Positions 16,486 through 25,409 of a stretch of 64,000 nt of DNA are shown here, piece by piece. A program made the position numbers and the translations under genes. The stretch spans positions 62,001 through 126,000 of the forward strand of contig NZ_QXML01000007.1 in the NCBI RefSeq assembly GCF_003583985.1, written 5' to 3'. Every line of letters starts with the position of its first letter. Within the stretch, counting starts at the first letter, position 1. The DNA is from Algoriphagus lacus (GTDB lineage Bacteria > Bacteroidota > Bacteroidia > Cytophagales > Cyclobacteriaceae). The notes under the pieces were generated by a model. The model was given only the letters and a program-made list of their open reading frames with translations, was not told where the DNA came from and did no database searches.

Positions 16486-16919
16486 TGGAAGTGCAAGATC
16501 CTGCGCAACTGAAATCCCAAATTTCTTTCTCCACTCCAGTTCAAATCCGTTTTTCGGATATTGATGGCTACCTGCATGTCAACAATGGCGTTTATTTCAG
16601 CTATTTTGAGCATGCCCGAGCAGTTTTTTTGTATCAGGTCTGCGGATGGAATGTCATGACCATTGGAACGGTCGTAGGGAGGATTGAGATCGATTACCTC
16701 CGTCCAGTTCATTTAGAAGATCAGGTGGAAGTCCTGGTAAAATGCACCCGAATTGGCAATTCCTCATTTGACCTGGAGCAATATCTGATCGGAATGGACA
16801 GCAAAGGTGAAGTTCGTGTTTTTGCCAAATGCAAATGCGTCATGGTTTCCGTGGATATGAAAACGATGAAGCCGGTTTCGGTTCCGGAGGAATATAGAGT
16901 GAAGTTGGCCAACTCCTAA
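16485..16919 (+). CDS. Hotdog-fold acyl-CoA thioesterase (4HBT family)
   Basis: A 144-residue single hotdog domain. The active-site segment is RFSDIDGYLHVNNGVYF, where the first Asp and the His-Val-Asn-Asn pattern are typical of YbgC/4-hydroxybenzoyl-CoA thioesterases, followed by the helix SYFEHARAVFLYQ. It hydrolyses acyl-CoA or acyl-ACP thioesters; chain preference is unknown. Its ATG shares one base with the NUDIX stop (TAATG). Last gene of the run that starts at comEC. Confidence 0.85.
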   Translation: MEVQDPAQLKSQISFSTPVQIRFSDIDGYLHVNNGVYFSYFEHARAVFLYQVCGWNVMTIGTVVGRIEIDYLRPVHLEDQVEVLVKCTRIGNSSFDLEQYLIGMDSKGEVRVFAKCKCVMVSVDMKTMKPVSVPEEYRVKLANS

Positions 16920-17005
16920 CTGGTAAAATCCTCGCCCCAGTGATTGTCGTCACTCCCTGAAAAATCAGATTTCCCCTTTTCAACGATTTGAGATTCAAGA
17001 TTCCC

Positions 17006-17035
17006 CTGCTGCGCAAGTCATTTTCCCTATCTTTG
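17006..17035 (+). promoter_or_regulatory. Promoter of the TPR lipoprotein-sua5 operon
   Basis: TATCTTTG at 17028-17035 matches TAnnTTTG exactly; CTG at 17006-17008 sits 19 bases upstream in the place of TTG. With transcription beginning near 17042, in-frame codons further upstream cannot be the start, which supports GTG at 17051. Confidence 0.45.
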
Positions 17036-17050
17036 CCGAAAATTTACCCC

Positions 17051-17761
17051 GTGAATAAACTCTGGATTTTGGGCTTGCTTTGTGTGAGCCTCTTCGCCTG
17101 TAGCCCAAGTGAGGAAGAATTACTGAAAGCAGGTATTGAAAAAATGGACGCGCAGGCTTGGCCCGAGGCAGTAACCTATTTTGATCAGCTGTTGGAGAAA
17201 AATCCCTCAAATGCCACGGCTCTGAATGCCAAGGGTGTGGCACTTTTTCAGCAGGGTAAGGTAGAGGAGGCGATCCCGGTGTTTAATGCGGCCATCACTG
17301 CAGATTCCGCCAGCTACAAGCCTTGGTTCAACCGTGGCAATGCCAAAATGGAACTGGAAAAATACAAGGAAGCCCTTGCCGACTTCAACATGGCCAGCGC
17401 TTTGGATGCCTCCCAAACCGACATTTTTTTTAACCGGGGTACCGCTTTGCTTAATATGGAAGAGTACGAGGATGCGCTTCTCGATTTCCAAACCGTCCTT
17501 CAAGCCAATCCTAACCAGGCCGAAGCCCATTTTCGCAAGGCAAAAGCAGAATTGGGTATGAATGACCCGATGCACGGCATGGAATCCCTGACCAACGCAG
17601 TCAACCTTGATCCCAAAAATGCTGAGGCTTATTACCTTTTGGGCGTTACCCGGATGAGTGCCTTGGGACAAAAAAACGAAGGGTGTGCAGACTTGAAAAT
17701 GGCTCTTTCGTTGGGATATGCCGAAGCCGAAACCTGGATCAAGGATTTTTGCGAAGAATAA
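17051..17761 (+). CDS. TPR-repeat lipoprotein
   Basis: A 236-residue protein with a lipoprotein signal ending LFAC (C17 when translated from GTG at 17051). About five tetratricopeptide repeats follow, with the usual pattern A-x3-F/Y-x-A...P (for example NPSNATALNAKGVALFQQGK and the next units). TPR lipoproteins are scaffolds for envelope complexes; the partner is unknown. The GTG start is chosen because it gives a standard lipoprotein signal and lies just after a consensus promoter; the longer frame would start inside that promoter. Three bases separate it from sua5. Confidence 0.8.
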   Translation: MNKLWILGLLCVSLFACSPSEEELLKAGIEKMDAQAWPEAVTYFDQLLEKNPSNATALNAKGVALFQQGKVEEAIPVFNAAITADSASYKPWFNRGNAKMELEKYKEALADFNMASALDASQTDIFFNRGTALLNMEEYEDALLDFQTVLQANPNQAEAHFRKAKAELGMNDPMHGMESLTNAVNLDPKNAEAYYLLGVTRMSALGQKNEGCADLKMALSLGYAEAETWIKDFCEE

Positions 17762-17764
17762 CTC

Positions 17765-18727
17765 ATGGCTCAGATCGGCAAAGACATTGATTTGGCTAAA
17801 TCCTTTTTGGAACAAGGTCAGCTTGTGGGAATTCCCACGGAAACAGTCTATGGATTAGCCGGAAATGCGCTGAATCCCGAGTCCGTGGCATTGATTTTTG
17901 AAACCAAGAACCGGCCGGCCTTTGATCCACTGATCTTGCACACATCCTCGATGGATCGGGTGAGTGATTTTGTGACCGAATTTCCTGAAAAGCTACTAAC
18001 CCTTGCCGAGTACGTTTGGCCGGGACCATTGACGTTGCTTTTGCCAAGAAAGTCAATTGTTCCGGATTTGGTGACTTCAGGCTTGGAACGGGTGGCAGTT
18101 CGTGTGCCAAAACATCCCTTAACGCTGGCCTTATTGGAAACTTTGGACTTCCCTTTGGCGGCTCCCAGCGCCAATCCTTTCGGCTACATCAGCCCGACCA
18201 GTCCGGCCCATGTCAATGCCCAATTGGGTGAAAAGATCCCTTACATCCTCGATGGGGGACCCTGCGAGGTCGGTTTGGAAAGTACGATAGTGGGAATGGA
18301 AGGAGCTGAAATTGTCATTTATCGCCTGGGAGGATTGGAGATTGCTGAAATTGAAAAGCTCATTGGGCCTGTCAAGATCAAAGATCACAGCTCCAGTAAT
18401 CCTCAGGCTCCGGGCCTTTTGGAAAGCCATTATTCTCCCAGAAAGCCATTTATTTTGGGAAATCTCAAGGATTTGATTGGAGAGCATTTGGAGAAAAAAA
18501 CCGATTTCGCTGTCTTGAGTTTCTCCGACTATTACGCTGAGGTGTCTGCTGGAAATCAGATTGCGCTAAGTCCTAACAAAAATCTTCACGAAGCTGCCAA
18601 AAACCTTTTTTCGGCGATGCGAAAGCTGGATGAAGGAAAATCTGACCTGATTTTGGCAGAATTGATGCCGGAGGAAGGACTTGGACGGGCGATCAATGAT
18701 CGTCTGAAGCGTGCCGGGGCGAAATAG
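17765..18727 (+). CDS. sua5: L-threonylcarbamoyladenylate synthase (Sua5/YciO/YrdC)
   Basis: A 320-residue Sua5-type enzyme. The N-terminal YrdC domain carries GIPTETVYGLAGNA, the lysine-rich AMP-binding area around TKNRPAFDPL and SANPFGYISPTS. A separate C-terminal Sua5 domain follows from about residue 210 (APGLLESHYSPRKP), which distinguishes it from the short TsaC. It makes threonylcarbamoyl-AMP from threonine, bicarbonate and ATP for the t6A37 modification of ANN-decoding tRNAs. Cotranscribed with the TPR lipoprotein. Confidence 0.92.
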   Translation: MAQIGKDIDLAKSFLEQGQLVGIPTETVYGLAGNALNPESVALIFETKNRPAFDPLILHTSSMDRVSDFVTEFPEKLLTLAEYVWPGPLTLLLPRKSIVPDLVTSGLERVAVRVPKHPLTLALLETLDFPLAAPSANPFGYISPTSPAHVNAQLGEKIPYILDGGPCEVGLESTIVGMEGAEIVIYRLGGLEIAEIEKLIGPVKIKDHSSSNPQAPGLLESHYSPRKPFILGNLKDLIGEHLEKKTDFAVLSFSDYYAEVSAGNQIALSPNKNLHEAAKNLFSAMRKLDEGKSDLILAELMPEEGLGRAINDRLKRAGAK

Positions 18728-18745
18728 GATTAAGTGACCTTTGGG

Positions 18746-18773
18746 CAGTAAACAGTAGGCAGTTTGCAGGTAA
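18746..18773 (+). repeat. Four degenerate 7-bp tandem units (CAGTANN)
   Basis: CAG recurs exactly every seven bases at 18746, 18753, 18760 and 18767. The unit drifts from CAGTAAA to CAGGTAA. It lies 18 bases after the sua5 stop in a 293-base spacer that contains no gene. Confidence 0.6.
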
Positions 18774-18822
18774 ATCGGAAAAGTGAAAAGTTGGTTTCAA
18801 TAGCATAATTCAGTTTACCCAT

Positions 18823-18880
18823 TCATTCGAATGATTCAAAATTTTCCAATTTTCCAATTTTAGAATTTTCCAATTTTTTA
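18823..18880. repeat. 12-bp palindrome followed by five 8-bp tandem units
   Basis: TCATTCGAATGA (18823-18834) is a perfect palindrome. From 18841 to 18880 five units follow: ATTTTCCA twice, ATTTTAGA, ATTTTCCA, ATTTTTTA. Further along, CGATTCAATCG (18884-18894) is an inverted repeat and AATTGATC occurs twice near 18926-18946. No function is evident; the array could affect DNA bending upstream of pgk. Confidence 0.6.
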
Positions 18881-19020
18881 ATTCGATTCAATCGATTTCG
18901 GAATTGGGGACTTTAGGAAATAGCAAATTGATCAACCGAATTGATCGACAATTGCAGGAATCTTGGTTAAATTCAGGCTCTTTTTAAGAAAATCCAGTCT
19001 ACATCTATTAAACCAATCCT

Positions 19021-20220
19021 ATGAGTTCAAGTGTTAAAAACGTCGATAGCCTGAATTTCGCAGGCAAAAAAGCCCTGATCCGGGTAGATTTTAACGTTCC
19101 ATTGAATGAAGATTTTACAGTCTCTGACGATACCCGTATCCAGGCTGCTGTTCCTACGATCAAGAAAATCCTGAAAGACGGCGGTTCTGCCATCCTGATG
19201 TCTCACCTTGGCCGTCCAAAAGGCGGGCCTGAGGATAAATATTCGCTCAGACACATCATTTCTGCGGTTGAAGCGGCTTTGGGCACCAAAGTTCAATTCG
19301 CTTCAGACTGCATTGGTGCTGAAGCCGAAAGTAAAGCGGCAGCGTTAAGAGCAGGTGAAGTGTTGTTGTTGGAGAATCTCCGGTTTTACAAGGAGGAGGA
19401 AAAAGGCGACAAAGACTTCGCAGGCAAATTGGCTAAGCTGGGAGATGTTTACGTGAACGATGCCTTTGGTACCGCTCACCGAGCGCATGCTTCCACCGCG
19501 GTCATTGCTGAGTTTTTCAAAGACAAAGTTGCCGGCTACCTGATGGAGTCCGAGTTGACCAATGCCGACAAAGTACTCGGACATCCGGAGCGTCCTTACA
19601 CAGCCATCATGGGAGGGGCCAAAATCGCCGACAAAATCCTGATCATCGAGCGACTGCTGGAAAAAGTGGACAACCTCATCATCGGGGGCGGCATGTCCTA
19701 CACCTTTGCCAAAGCGCAAGGCGGTTCCATCGGAACTTCTCTTTTGGAGGCGGACAAGATGGATTTCGTATTGGAATTGATGGATAAAGCAAAGGCGAAA
19801 GGCGTTAACCTGATTCTGCCAGTCGATACGATCATTGCGGATGCATTTTCCAATACCGCCAATCAGGGAGTAGCTACAAGTGGAGAAATTCCTGATAACT
19901 GGATGGGCTTGGACATCGGACCAAAGACTCGGGAGCTCTTCGGAAAGACGATTTTGGAATCCAAAACCATCCTTTGGAACGGTCCAATGGGCGTTTTTGA
20001 AATGGAGTCCTTTGACAAAGGAACCAAAGCCATCGCTGAATATGTAGCCGAAGCGACCCGAAACGGTGCCTTCTCACTTATAGGAGGTGGAGATTCAGCG
20101 GCAGCGGTAAATAAGTTTGGCTACACTGATCAGGTTTCTTACGTCTCCACCGGTGGTGGAGCGCTATTGGAGCACATGGAAGGAAAAGTACTTCCGGGAG
20201 TTGCTGCTTTGGCAGAGTAA
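19021..20220 (+). CDS. pgk: Phosphoglycerate kinase
   Basis: A 399-residue enzyme of normal length. The substrate-binding N-domain is recognised by RVDFNVPLN and SHLGRPKG, the C-domain by GGAKIADKI, and the nucleotide/hinge region by NGPMGVFE and GGGDSAAA. It catalyses 1,3-bisphosphoglycerate + ADP to 3-phosphoglycerate + ATP in glycolysis. Stands alone between the repeat-rich spacer and a hairpin terminator; no clear TAnnTTTG promoter is visible upstream. Confidence 0.97.
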   Translation: MSSSVKNVDSLNFAGKKALIRVDFNVPLNEDFTVSDDTRIQAAVPTIKKILKDGGSAILMSHLGRPKGGPEDKYSLRHIISAVEAALGTKVQFASDCIGAEAESKAAALRAGEVLLLENLRFYKEEEKGDKDFAGKLAKLGDVYVNDAFGTAHRAHASTAVIAEFFKDKVAGYLMESELTNADKVLGHPERPYTAIMGGAKIADKILIIERLLEKVDNLIIGGGMSYTFAKAQGGSIGTSLLEADKMDFVLELMDKAKAKGVNLILPVDTIIADAFSNTANQGVATSGEIPDNWMGLDIGPKTRELFGKTILESKTILWNGPMGVFEMESFDKGTKAIAEYVAEATRNGAFSLIGGGDSAAAVNKFGYTDQVSYVSTGGGALLEHMEGKVLPGVAALAE

Positions 20221-20245
20221 GAATTTCGAAATCAGAATAAAAGTA

Positions 20246-20273
20246 AAGGCCATCCGAAAGGGTGGCCTTATTT
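20246..20273 (+). terminator. Terminator of pgk
   Basis: Ten-base-pair stem (20246-20255 with 20260-20269, one G-U) closed by a GAAA tetraloop, followed by a weak T-rich tail. Directly after it TTCTTCATCTT occurs twice in tandem. Confidence 0.7.
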
Positions 20274-20331
20274 CTTCATCTTTTCTTCATCTTTTCCCCT
20301 TTCATTTGCTTTCACAAATTCCACCTAGGAT

Positions 20332-20703
20332 ATGATCAGGATTCTTGTATTGGCATTGCTTCTATTTACCGCAAATCATGGGTGGGCTCAAAGTCAGCCT
20401 CCCAAGAGATCGGTACCCGCTCAGGTTCAATCCGGAGATAACGGTAAAAAGGTGGGAATCTCCAGTGCTGCCAGGCGAAGTTCTTTGCCTGCTGTGGCCC
20501 AACCGGGCGCTAAGCCCAATGGGGATCCCAATCAGCCGAACCAAATGGGAGGAAAAAAACCGGGTCATCCAGGAGGAATGGATCCCAATAGACCCCATGT
20601 GAGAGGTGTGCCCAAAACCCGACCTGGAGGGCCAATCACCCGGCCGGGAGGAATGCCTGGACAGCGGCCTCCAGGTCCAAGGTTGAGACCACCGGGGAAT
20701 TAA
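20332..20703 (+). CDS. Small secreted Pro/Gly-rich basic protein, unknown function
   Basis: A 123-residue protein with signal peptide (MIRILVLALLLFTANHGWAQ). The mature chain is low in complexity and probably disordered: from about residue 55 it is dominated by Pro, Gly, Asn, Arg and Met (GGMDPNRP, RPGGMPGQRPP), with strong net positive charge. I know no family for it. Followed after 105 bases by the predicted barrel gene, which leads the two-component genes, so it may be a target or ligand of that system. Some chance it is not translated, but the signal peptide argues for a real gene. Confidence 0.6.
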   Translation: MIRILVLALLLFTANHGWAQSQPPKRSVPAQVQSGDNGKKVGISSAARRSSLPAVAQPGAKPNGDPNQPNQMGGKKPGHPGGMDPNRPHVRGVPKTRPGGPITRPGGMPGQRPPGPRLRPPGN

Positions 20704-20808
20704 AATTCCCATCATCTTCTCGACTCCGTTCTAGATTTTAAACTTTTGCCAATCTTTTGGTCTAAGATTCAAAATCCAATCGCTCAAAAAGAACCTGTTT
20801 CTATTTTC

Positions 20809-21636
20809 ATGACGAAAGGCGCTGCGTTGCTTTTTCTTTTGAATGCACTTTGGATATCCTCCGGATACAGCCAGGAGCAGGATTCTGTCAAAACGGACAG
20901 CGCTCAGCAGGTTTCCTATGACTTTCTGTTGGTGAGCGGGCAATATCAGACTCGAACCACTTTCATGGGGAGGGATTTTGGGCAGAGGACTCCGTTTTTT
21001 TCAACGGACGTCATGTATTGGCATCATTCGGGTTTGTATTTGACCGCGTCACTTTCCAAGTTTTTTATAGAGGACCTTTCCTGGCAAAAAGGATTCGGAT
21101 TGGGATTTGCCGGACAATTCAGCAAAAAAGCCGACTTCGATTTTTCCGTTTCTGAGTTTTGGGGAGCCAGTTACCTCAATGCCAGTGGTACAGACAATAT
21201 TGGGATTGTGCAGGGAACTGTTGGTCTGGATTGGGGACTGTTGTATTCGACGACTCAGTTTCAGTTTTTGATCAATGACCCGGCGGATTTTTTCATTGTC
21301 AGTAATCACTCCCGATATTTTGAACTGGATAAGCGACTTTGGGAAAAAGCTATTTTGTCTTTTGAGCCAAGACTTTCCTTCTTTTTCGGAACGAGTAACT
21401 ATTATCAGATCGGCGGTTACGACTTGAGTAGGCAAGAGTTGTTGGAAACACAGAAATTCAAAGCCCAATCCGTGGAAATGGCCGTTCCATTTAACCTTAC
21501 CTTGGGTAGCTTTGAATTTCAGCTTGAACCCAAGTGGGTCATTCCTGTCAATGTTCCAGACTATGACACATCCACAGGAAATATCCAAGCTGCCCTTAAA
21601 GTGACGTACGCTTTACCGATAGAGAAATCCAAATGA
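20809..21636 (+). CDS. Predicted outer-membrane beta-barrel protein upstream of a two-component system
   Basis: A 275-residue protein beginning MTKGAALLFLLNALWISSGYSQ, a signal peptide. The mature part has many aromatic alternating strands (for example GLYLTASLSKFFIEDL, FDFSVSEFWGASY) separated by short turns, and ends in a strand ALKVTYALP, so a barrel of about 12 strands is likely. The ATG at 20809 is chosen for the signal peptide; 21 extra codons upstream lack one. It overlaps the response-regulator gene by four bases (ATGA), which ties the barrel to the signalling pair. Confidence 0.7.
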   Translation: MTKGAALLFLLNALWISSGYSQEQDSVKTDSAQQVSYDFLLVSGQYQTRTTFMGRDFGQRTPFFSTDVMYWHHSGLYLTASLSKFFIEDLSWQKGFGLGFAGQFSKKADFDFSVSEFWGASYLNASGTDNIGIVQGTVGLDWGLLYSTTQFQFLINDPADFFIVSNHSRYFELDKRLWEKAILSFEPRLSFFFGTSNYYQIGGYDLSRQELLETQKFKAQSVEMAVPFNLTLGSFEFQLEPKWVIPVNVPDYDTSTGNIQAALKVTYALPIEKSK

Positions 21637-22307
21637 GAATATTACTGGTAGAAGACGAGCGGGAGCTGGCAAAGGAAATCGGAGATTTCCTCCAATCCGA
21701 ACATCACATTGTGGATTCGGTGGGACTGATTAAAGATACCTCTGAAAACCTGGCCGCCAACTCGTACGATTTTATCCTGCTGGATTTGGGTCTGCCGGAT
21801 GGTGATGGGTTGGAGCTGCTCGGCGATATCCAACGGTATCAAAAAGATGCATCCGTCATCATTCTCACTGCGAGGACAGAAGTTGGGGATAAAATTTTGG
21901 GACTTGAAAGCGGAGCGGATGATTACCTTTCCAAGCCCTTTTCACTACTCGAGTTGAAGGCCCGAATGCAGGCCATCCTCAGAAGAAAGGGAGGATGGAG
22001 AAAGGATACGGTAAATCTGGGGGGATTTGAGATCAGCCTGAGCCAGCCATCAGTGCATTTTCAGGGGCAGGAAATCAAGTTGACACGCAAGGAATATGTG
22101 TTGCTGCAGTTTATGGTGATCAACAAAAACCGGGTGCTGAATCGTTTCCAGCTTGCCGAACACCTGTGGGGAGATCATTTGGATGATGACTACCAGTCCA
22201 ATTACATCGACGTTCATGTGAAAAATATCCGAAAAAAACTCAGTGCCTTTGGACCGGTGGATTGGCTGGAGACCGTGAGAGGCTTGGGCTATAAAGTAAT
22301 CTCCTGA
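21633..22307 (+). CDS. OmpR/PhoB-family response regulator
   Basis: A 224-residue response regulator. The receiver domain has the acidic pocket E7/D8, phosphoacceptor D51 in LLDLGLPDGDG and the lysine in DDYLSKPF. A winged-helix DNA-binding domain occupies about 125-224 (LTRKEYVLLQFMV, SNYIDVHVKNIRKKL). It is phosphorylated by the kinase encoded next and should control nearby envelope genes. ATG overlaps the barrel stop by four bases. Confidence 0.92.
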   Translation: MRILLVEDERELAKEIGDFLQSEHHIVDSVGLIKDTSENLAANSYDFILLDLGLPDGDGLELLGDIQRYQKDASVIILTARTEVGDKILGLESGADDYLSKPFSLLELKARMQAILRRKGGWRKDTVNLGGFEISLSQPSVHFQGQEIKLTRKEYVLLQFMVINKNRVLNRFQLAEHLWGDHLDDDYQSNYIDVHVKNIRKKLSAFGPVDWLETVRGLGYKVIS

Positions 22308-22308
22308 A

Positions 22309-23631
22309 ATGAAGCTCTTCCACAAGCTGCTTATTTTTAATCTACTGGGCAAAGGTCTGTTTTTGCTCCTCTTTTTGATGTCCGGACCTTACCTCCTTCG
22401 CTATTTTATCCTGAAAAACACCGATCGTCAACTCATCCAAAAAAAGGCGGAAGTATTGGAATTGATCGAGGCAGACGGCATTGAGAGTTTCATCTCCAAT
22501 GAAAATCCCGAGGAGGGTTTTGGATCCTACAATATTCTAAAGGAAGAATACATCCTGCTGGAAAAGGTCGATGCGGGAACTGTGCTCCAAGACAGCCTTT
22601 CCAGTGTGGAACGGATCATTGAAGGGGAGGAGATCAGCTATCGCGTGTATGCCGACTTGCTGGATATCAATGGCGAAATTTATCTGCTGGAAGTTGGCCG
22701 GAGTCTCAGCACGATCGAGCAGATTGAATCGATCTTTTTTCGAATAGCCATTGGAATTCTATTCCTGTTTCTGGGGTTGTCCTTCATTTTGGATTCAGCC
22801 ATCAGCAAGCGCATCATGGCGCCGTTTAACCGAATCATCCGGACCAAAATCTCCCAGATCAACGAGCCGCAGGAATTCAATGATCTTCCCATATCCAGCA
22901 CTACCCTGGAATTTGAGATTTTGGATCAGGCGATTTCCGAGATGATGAAGCGGATCCAAAAGTCATTTAATCAGGAGAGGATTTTTATTTCACATGCTTC
23001 CCATGAGCTAAAAACACCGATTTCGGTGCTTCAATCCAAGGTGGAGGCACTTTTTGTGGATGAAAATCTGAATGCTTATCAAAGTGAAAAGCTGATGGAA
23101 ATGCAGGATTCACTTCAAAAAATGAAGAAGTCAGTCAATGCACTCCTGCTCTTGTCAAAAGTAAACAATGCACAGTTTCTCAAAACTGAGGAGGTGGATT
23201 TGGCTAAAATTCTGCACGACCTGATTGACGATTGGGGGGAAATCGCCGAGAATCGGGGGATTAAGCTTTCCCATGGAAAAATCGACCCGTTTGTTTTCAA
23301 GAATACCAATCATTCCCTCTGCACCATGATGATCCAAAATGGGCTGAGCAATGCCGTCAAGTATGTGAGTGAGGAAGGGGAAATTTGGATCAGTGGACTT
23401 AGACATCCGGATCGCTATGAAATCCGGATCGAAAACGACGGCGAAGGCATTGATGAAAAACTGCTGGAGCAGGTAAGAAACGGGCTGGTTTTTCTCAAGG
23501 ATGTGAATAAAGAGAAGTCCGGTTTTGGGCTTCAGATTATGCACCGGATTGCTACTTTTTTAGCAGTAAGAATTCAACTTTCCTCCCAAGATGGAAAAAC
23601 AACGCTCGTTTTCAGTTTTCCAGTTTCTTAA
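22309..23631 (+). CDS. Sensor histidine kinase
   Basis: A 440-residue membrane kinase. TM1 is at about 7-35, an extracytoplasmic sensor region of roughly 100 residues follows, TM2 is at about 143-165. HisKA has phosphoacceptor H232 in HASHELKTP; the ATPase domain has an N-box ending GLSNAVKY, a G1 box around ENDGEGI and G2 SGFGLQI. One base separates it from the response-regulator stop. The sensor region matches no ligand-binding fold I can name. Confidence 0.9.
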   Translation: MKLFHKLLIFNLLGKGLFLLLFLMSGPYLLRYFILKNTDRQLIQKKAEVLELIEADGIESFISNENPEEGFGSYNILKEEYILLEKVDAGTVLQDSLSSVERIIEGEEISYRVYADLLDINGEIYLLEVGRSLSTIEQIESIFFRIAIGILFLFLGLSFILDSAISKRIMAPFNRIIRTKISQINEPQEFNDLPISSTTLEFEILDQAISEMMKRIQKSFNQERIFISHASHELKTPISVLQSKVEALFVDENLNAYQSEKLMEMQDSLQKMKKSVNALLLLSKVNNAQFLKTEEVDLAKILHDLIDDWGEIAENRGIKLSHGKIDPFVFKNTNHSLCTMMIQNGLSNAVKYVSEEGEIWISGLRHPDRYEIRIENDGEGIDEKLLEQVRNGLVFLKDVNKEKSGFGLQIMHRIATFLAVRIQLSSQDGKTTLVFSFPVS

Positions 23632-23759
23632 AAAATGGCTTTGAGTTCCTGATTTGACCGTTTTGTAAAATTTTTTCAAAAAAAACTGAAAAAAAGTCCT
23701 TTTTCATTTTCCCTTCATCTTGACATATCAATTTGGTCTCATAATCTAAATCACAAACT

Positions 23760-24881
23760 ATGAAAACCTTCAAGAGTGTGCTTATTCTTTCGTATTTGCT
23801 GTTTTTGGCAGCCTGTACTGAGCAAGATGACCCTACCGCAATCGGTGAATTAACTGCCACCGATGCCACTGCAATTGACCTGGCCCAAACTTCCGGACAA
23901 TTGGCCAGTGGTACCAGTTTTGCCATCAGCGGAAATTCTTCCCAGACTGGAGGCATCAATGCCCGCATCTCGGACAATAGCGAGGCTTCCCATGGTCCGG
24001 GTGGAATGGGAGGTCTGAAAGGCCTTGGGAAAGGAAAAGGAGGACACAAAGGAATTATGGACGGGCTGAATTTGCTGGCCCCGAATGATGAGATTTTGGC
24101 CATCATCGATGCCGAAAGTGCCGGGGAAATCCGGGGATTCCGGGTGTACAAATTCGGTGGAGCAACCATTACCCATTATGATGCTGAAGGAGAAACGGTT
24201 GTTTTGCCGGCTTTTGGCAGTGCGGATGGACCACATGCCGGACATAGCGGAAATCAGTTTCCTCAATTGGATTCGCTATTAGCTTTGATTGTCAAAACTG
24301 AAGTGGATTTTGGAGACGGAGTAACAATCACCAGACATGAGCAGGAAATCACCAGAGCCGGGAAAATCATCATTGAGCGCAACAAAGTGGGCAATAAGCT
24401 CACAGAATTGGTGACCTTTGAGGGCTACTCGGTAAATGATATTCAGATCAGCGGGAAAAAGACCACCGTTTCGGAGTTTGACAAAAATACCGGAAAAGGA
24501 AGTGTCCTTTCTTCTGTAGCTAACGGAAAGTTTGTTTTTGCCGATGGCGAAGAGGCGGTTTGGACTTCTGAGAAATCAAGACAGTCTGAAGTGGTACGAT
24601 CCGAGGACTCCCGACGTCCGGTCAGCGGCACCATTGTCACCAAGGTCAAGACTACGATCATTGCCACTGACGGTACGGTTATTTACTCCCACGAGACCAC
24701 CACACCACTTGAAATCGATCTGTCTTGCGAAGGCAAGAGGAGAGGCCCGGTTTTGGGAGCCGTTAAGACAGTATACCGGGACAATACCATCACCGTGAAT
24801 TATGGAGACGGTTCATGCAGCAATCAGACCATTACCATCACCGTAAACGGAGAAACTACCACCAAAACCATTGGCGGTTAA
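23760..24881 (+). CDS. Lipoprotein of unknown function with Gly/Lys/His-rich segment
   Basis: A 373-residue lipoprotein (lipobox LAAC, C19). A Thr/Ala/Asp-rich spacer leads to a Gly-rich basic stretch at 79-98 (HGPGGMGG, GKGKGGHKG). The rest is beta-rich with a run of short strand motifs to the end (TITVNYGDGS, TITVNGETTTK). No family recognised. It follows the kinase gene after 128 bases and is closed by its own terminator. The GGM-containing basic segment resembles in composition the secreted Pro/Gly-rich protein at the other end of the locus, so both may act with the two-component pair; that link is inference. Confidence 0.7.
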   Translation: MKTFKSVLILSYLLFLAACTEQDDPTAIGELTATDATAIDLAQTSGQLASGTSFAISGNSSQTGGINARISDNSEASHGPGGMGGLKGLGKGKGGHKGIMDGLNLLAPNDEILAIIDAESAGEIRGFRVYKFGGATITHYDAEGETVVLPAFGSADGPHAGHSGNQFPQLDSLLALIVKTEVDFGDGVTITRHEQEITRAGKIIIERNKVGNKLTELVTFEGYSVNDIQISGKKTTVSEFDKNTGKGSVLSSVANGKFVFADGEEAVWTSEKSRQSEVVRSEDSRRPVSGTIVTKVKTTIIATDGTVIYSHETTTPLEIDLSCEGKRRGPVLGAVKTVYRDNTITVNYGDGSCSNQTITITVNGETTTKTIGG

Positions 24882-24903
24882 AACTTGGGTTAGTGCGATT
24901 GAA

Positions 24904-24935
24904 AACCGGTCAGCAGTGAGCTGATCGGTTTTTTT
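24904..24935 (+). terminator. Rho-independent terminator after the lipoprotein gene
   Basis: Eleven-base-pair stem (24904-24914 with 24920-24930, one G-U), five-base loop and a run of T. Confidence 0.85.
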
Positions 24936-24947
24936 ATTTTTTATAAG

Positions 24948-25394
24948 TCAGGCTCCTCTGGTAAGGGTTAGTGAAATTTGCCCTGCATGGTGGGCATTGT
25001 GAAAAAGCACGTGCGAAAAGAGCCTCATTTTGGAGACTTGGCCAAAAAAAGGAGTCTCGATCATTTCGCTCCATTCTTCTTCGGGAAGGGTGTTGACCAG
25101 GTTTTCGAATAGGTTGTAGCCCTTTTCGAGGAGAGCTTTGCTTTCGAATAGGTTATAGTGCTCTCCTTTGTCCTCCCTTCCCATGGTGGTATTTGTTGTG
25201 GTAGGAGGGTAGCCAAAAAAGTACCCAAACAGGATCATCGTCTCCCCAACGTGCCTGAAAATGAAGCCCACACTGGCTGTTTTTGGGTTAAGTCTCCAAG
25301 AGGAATTTTCCTGAGTGATTTTTTCGAAAGCGAAAGAGCAAGTCAACTTATTTTGCTCCAGCATATCATGCAATAGAGGGCGGAAGCTATTCAT
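24948..25394 (-). CDS. DinB-superfamily metal-binding protein
   Basis: A 148-residue four-helix-bundle protein of the DinB/DUF664 type. The metal-binding histidines are visible: one in IFRHVGE and two in HNAHHAGQ near the C-terminus. Members bind a divalent metal; some act as thiol transferases, many are uncharacterised. Lies 15 bases downstream of the secreted endonuclease/phosphatase-family gene on the same strand, so the two may be cotranscribed. Confidence 0.75.
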   Translation of the reverse strand: MNSFRPLLHDMLEQNKLTCSFAFEKITQENSSWRLNPKTASVGFIFRHVGETMILFGYFFGYPPTTTNTTMGREDKGEHYNLFESKALLEKGYNLFENLVNTLPEEEWSEMIETPFFGQVSKMRLFSHVLFHNAHHAGQISLTLTRGA

Positions 25395-25409
25395 AGAATT
25401 GATTGGAAG

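Noticed and set aside
17207..17815. Open frame of about 200 codons on the minus strand opposite the TPR lipoprotein
   Set aside because: Repeats in it mirror the TPR units of the sense gene; no signal or motif of its own.
20271..20294. Doubled TTCTTCATCTT after the pgk terminator as a CRISPR-like or phase-variable repeat
   Set aside because: Only two copies of 11 bases without spacers; too short to call more than chance duplication.
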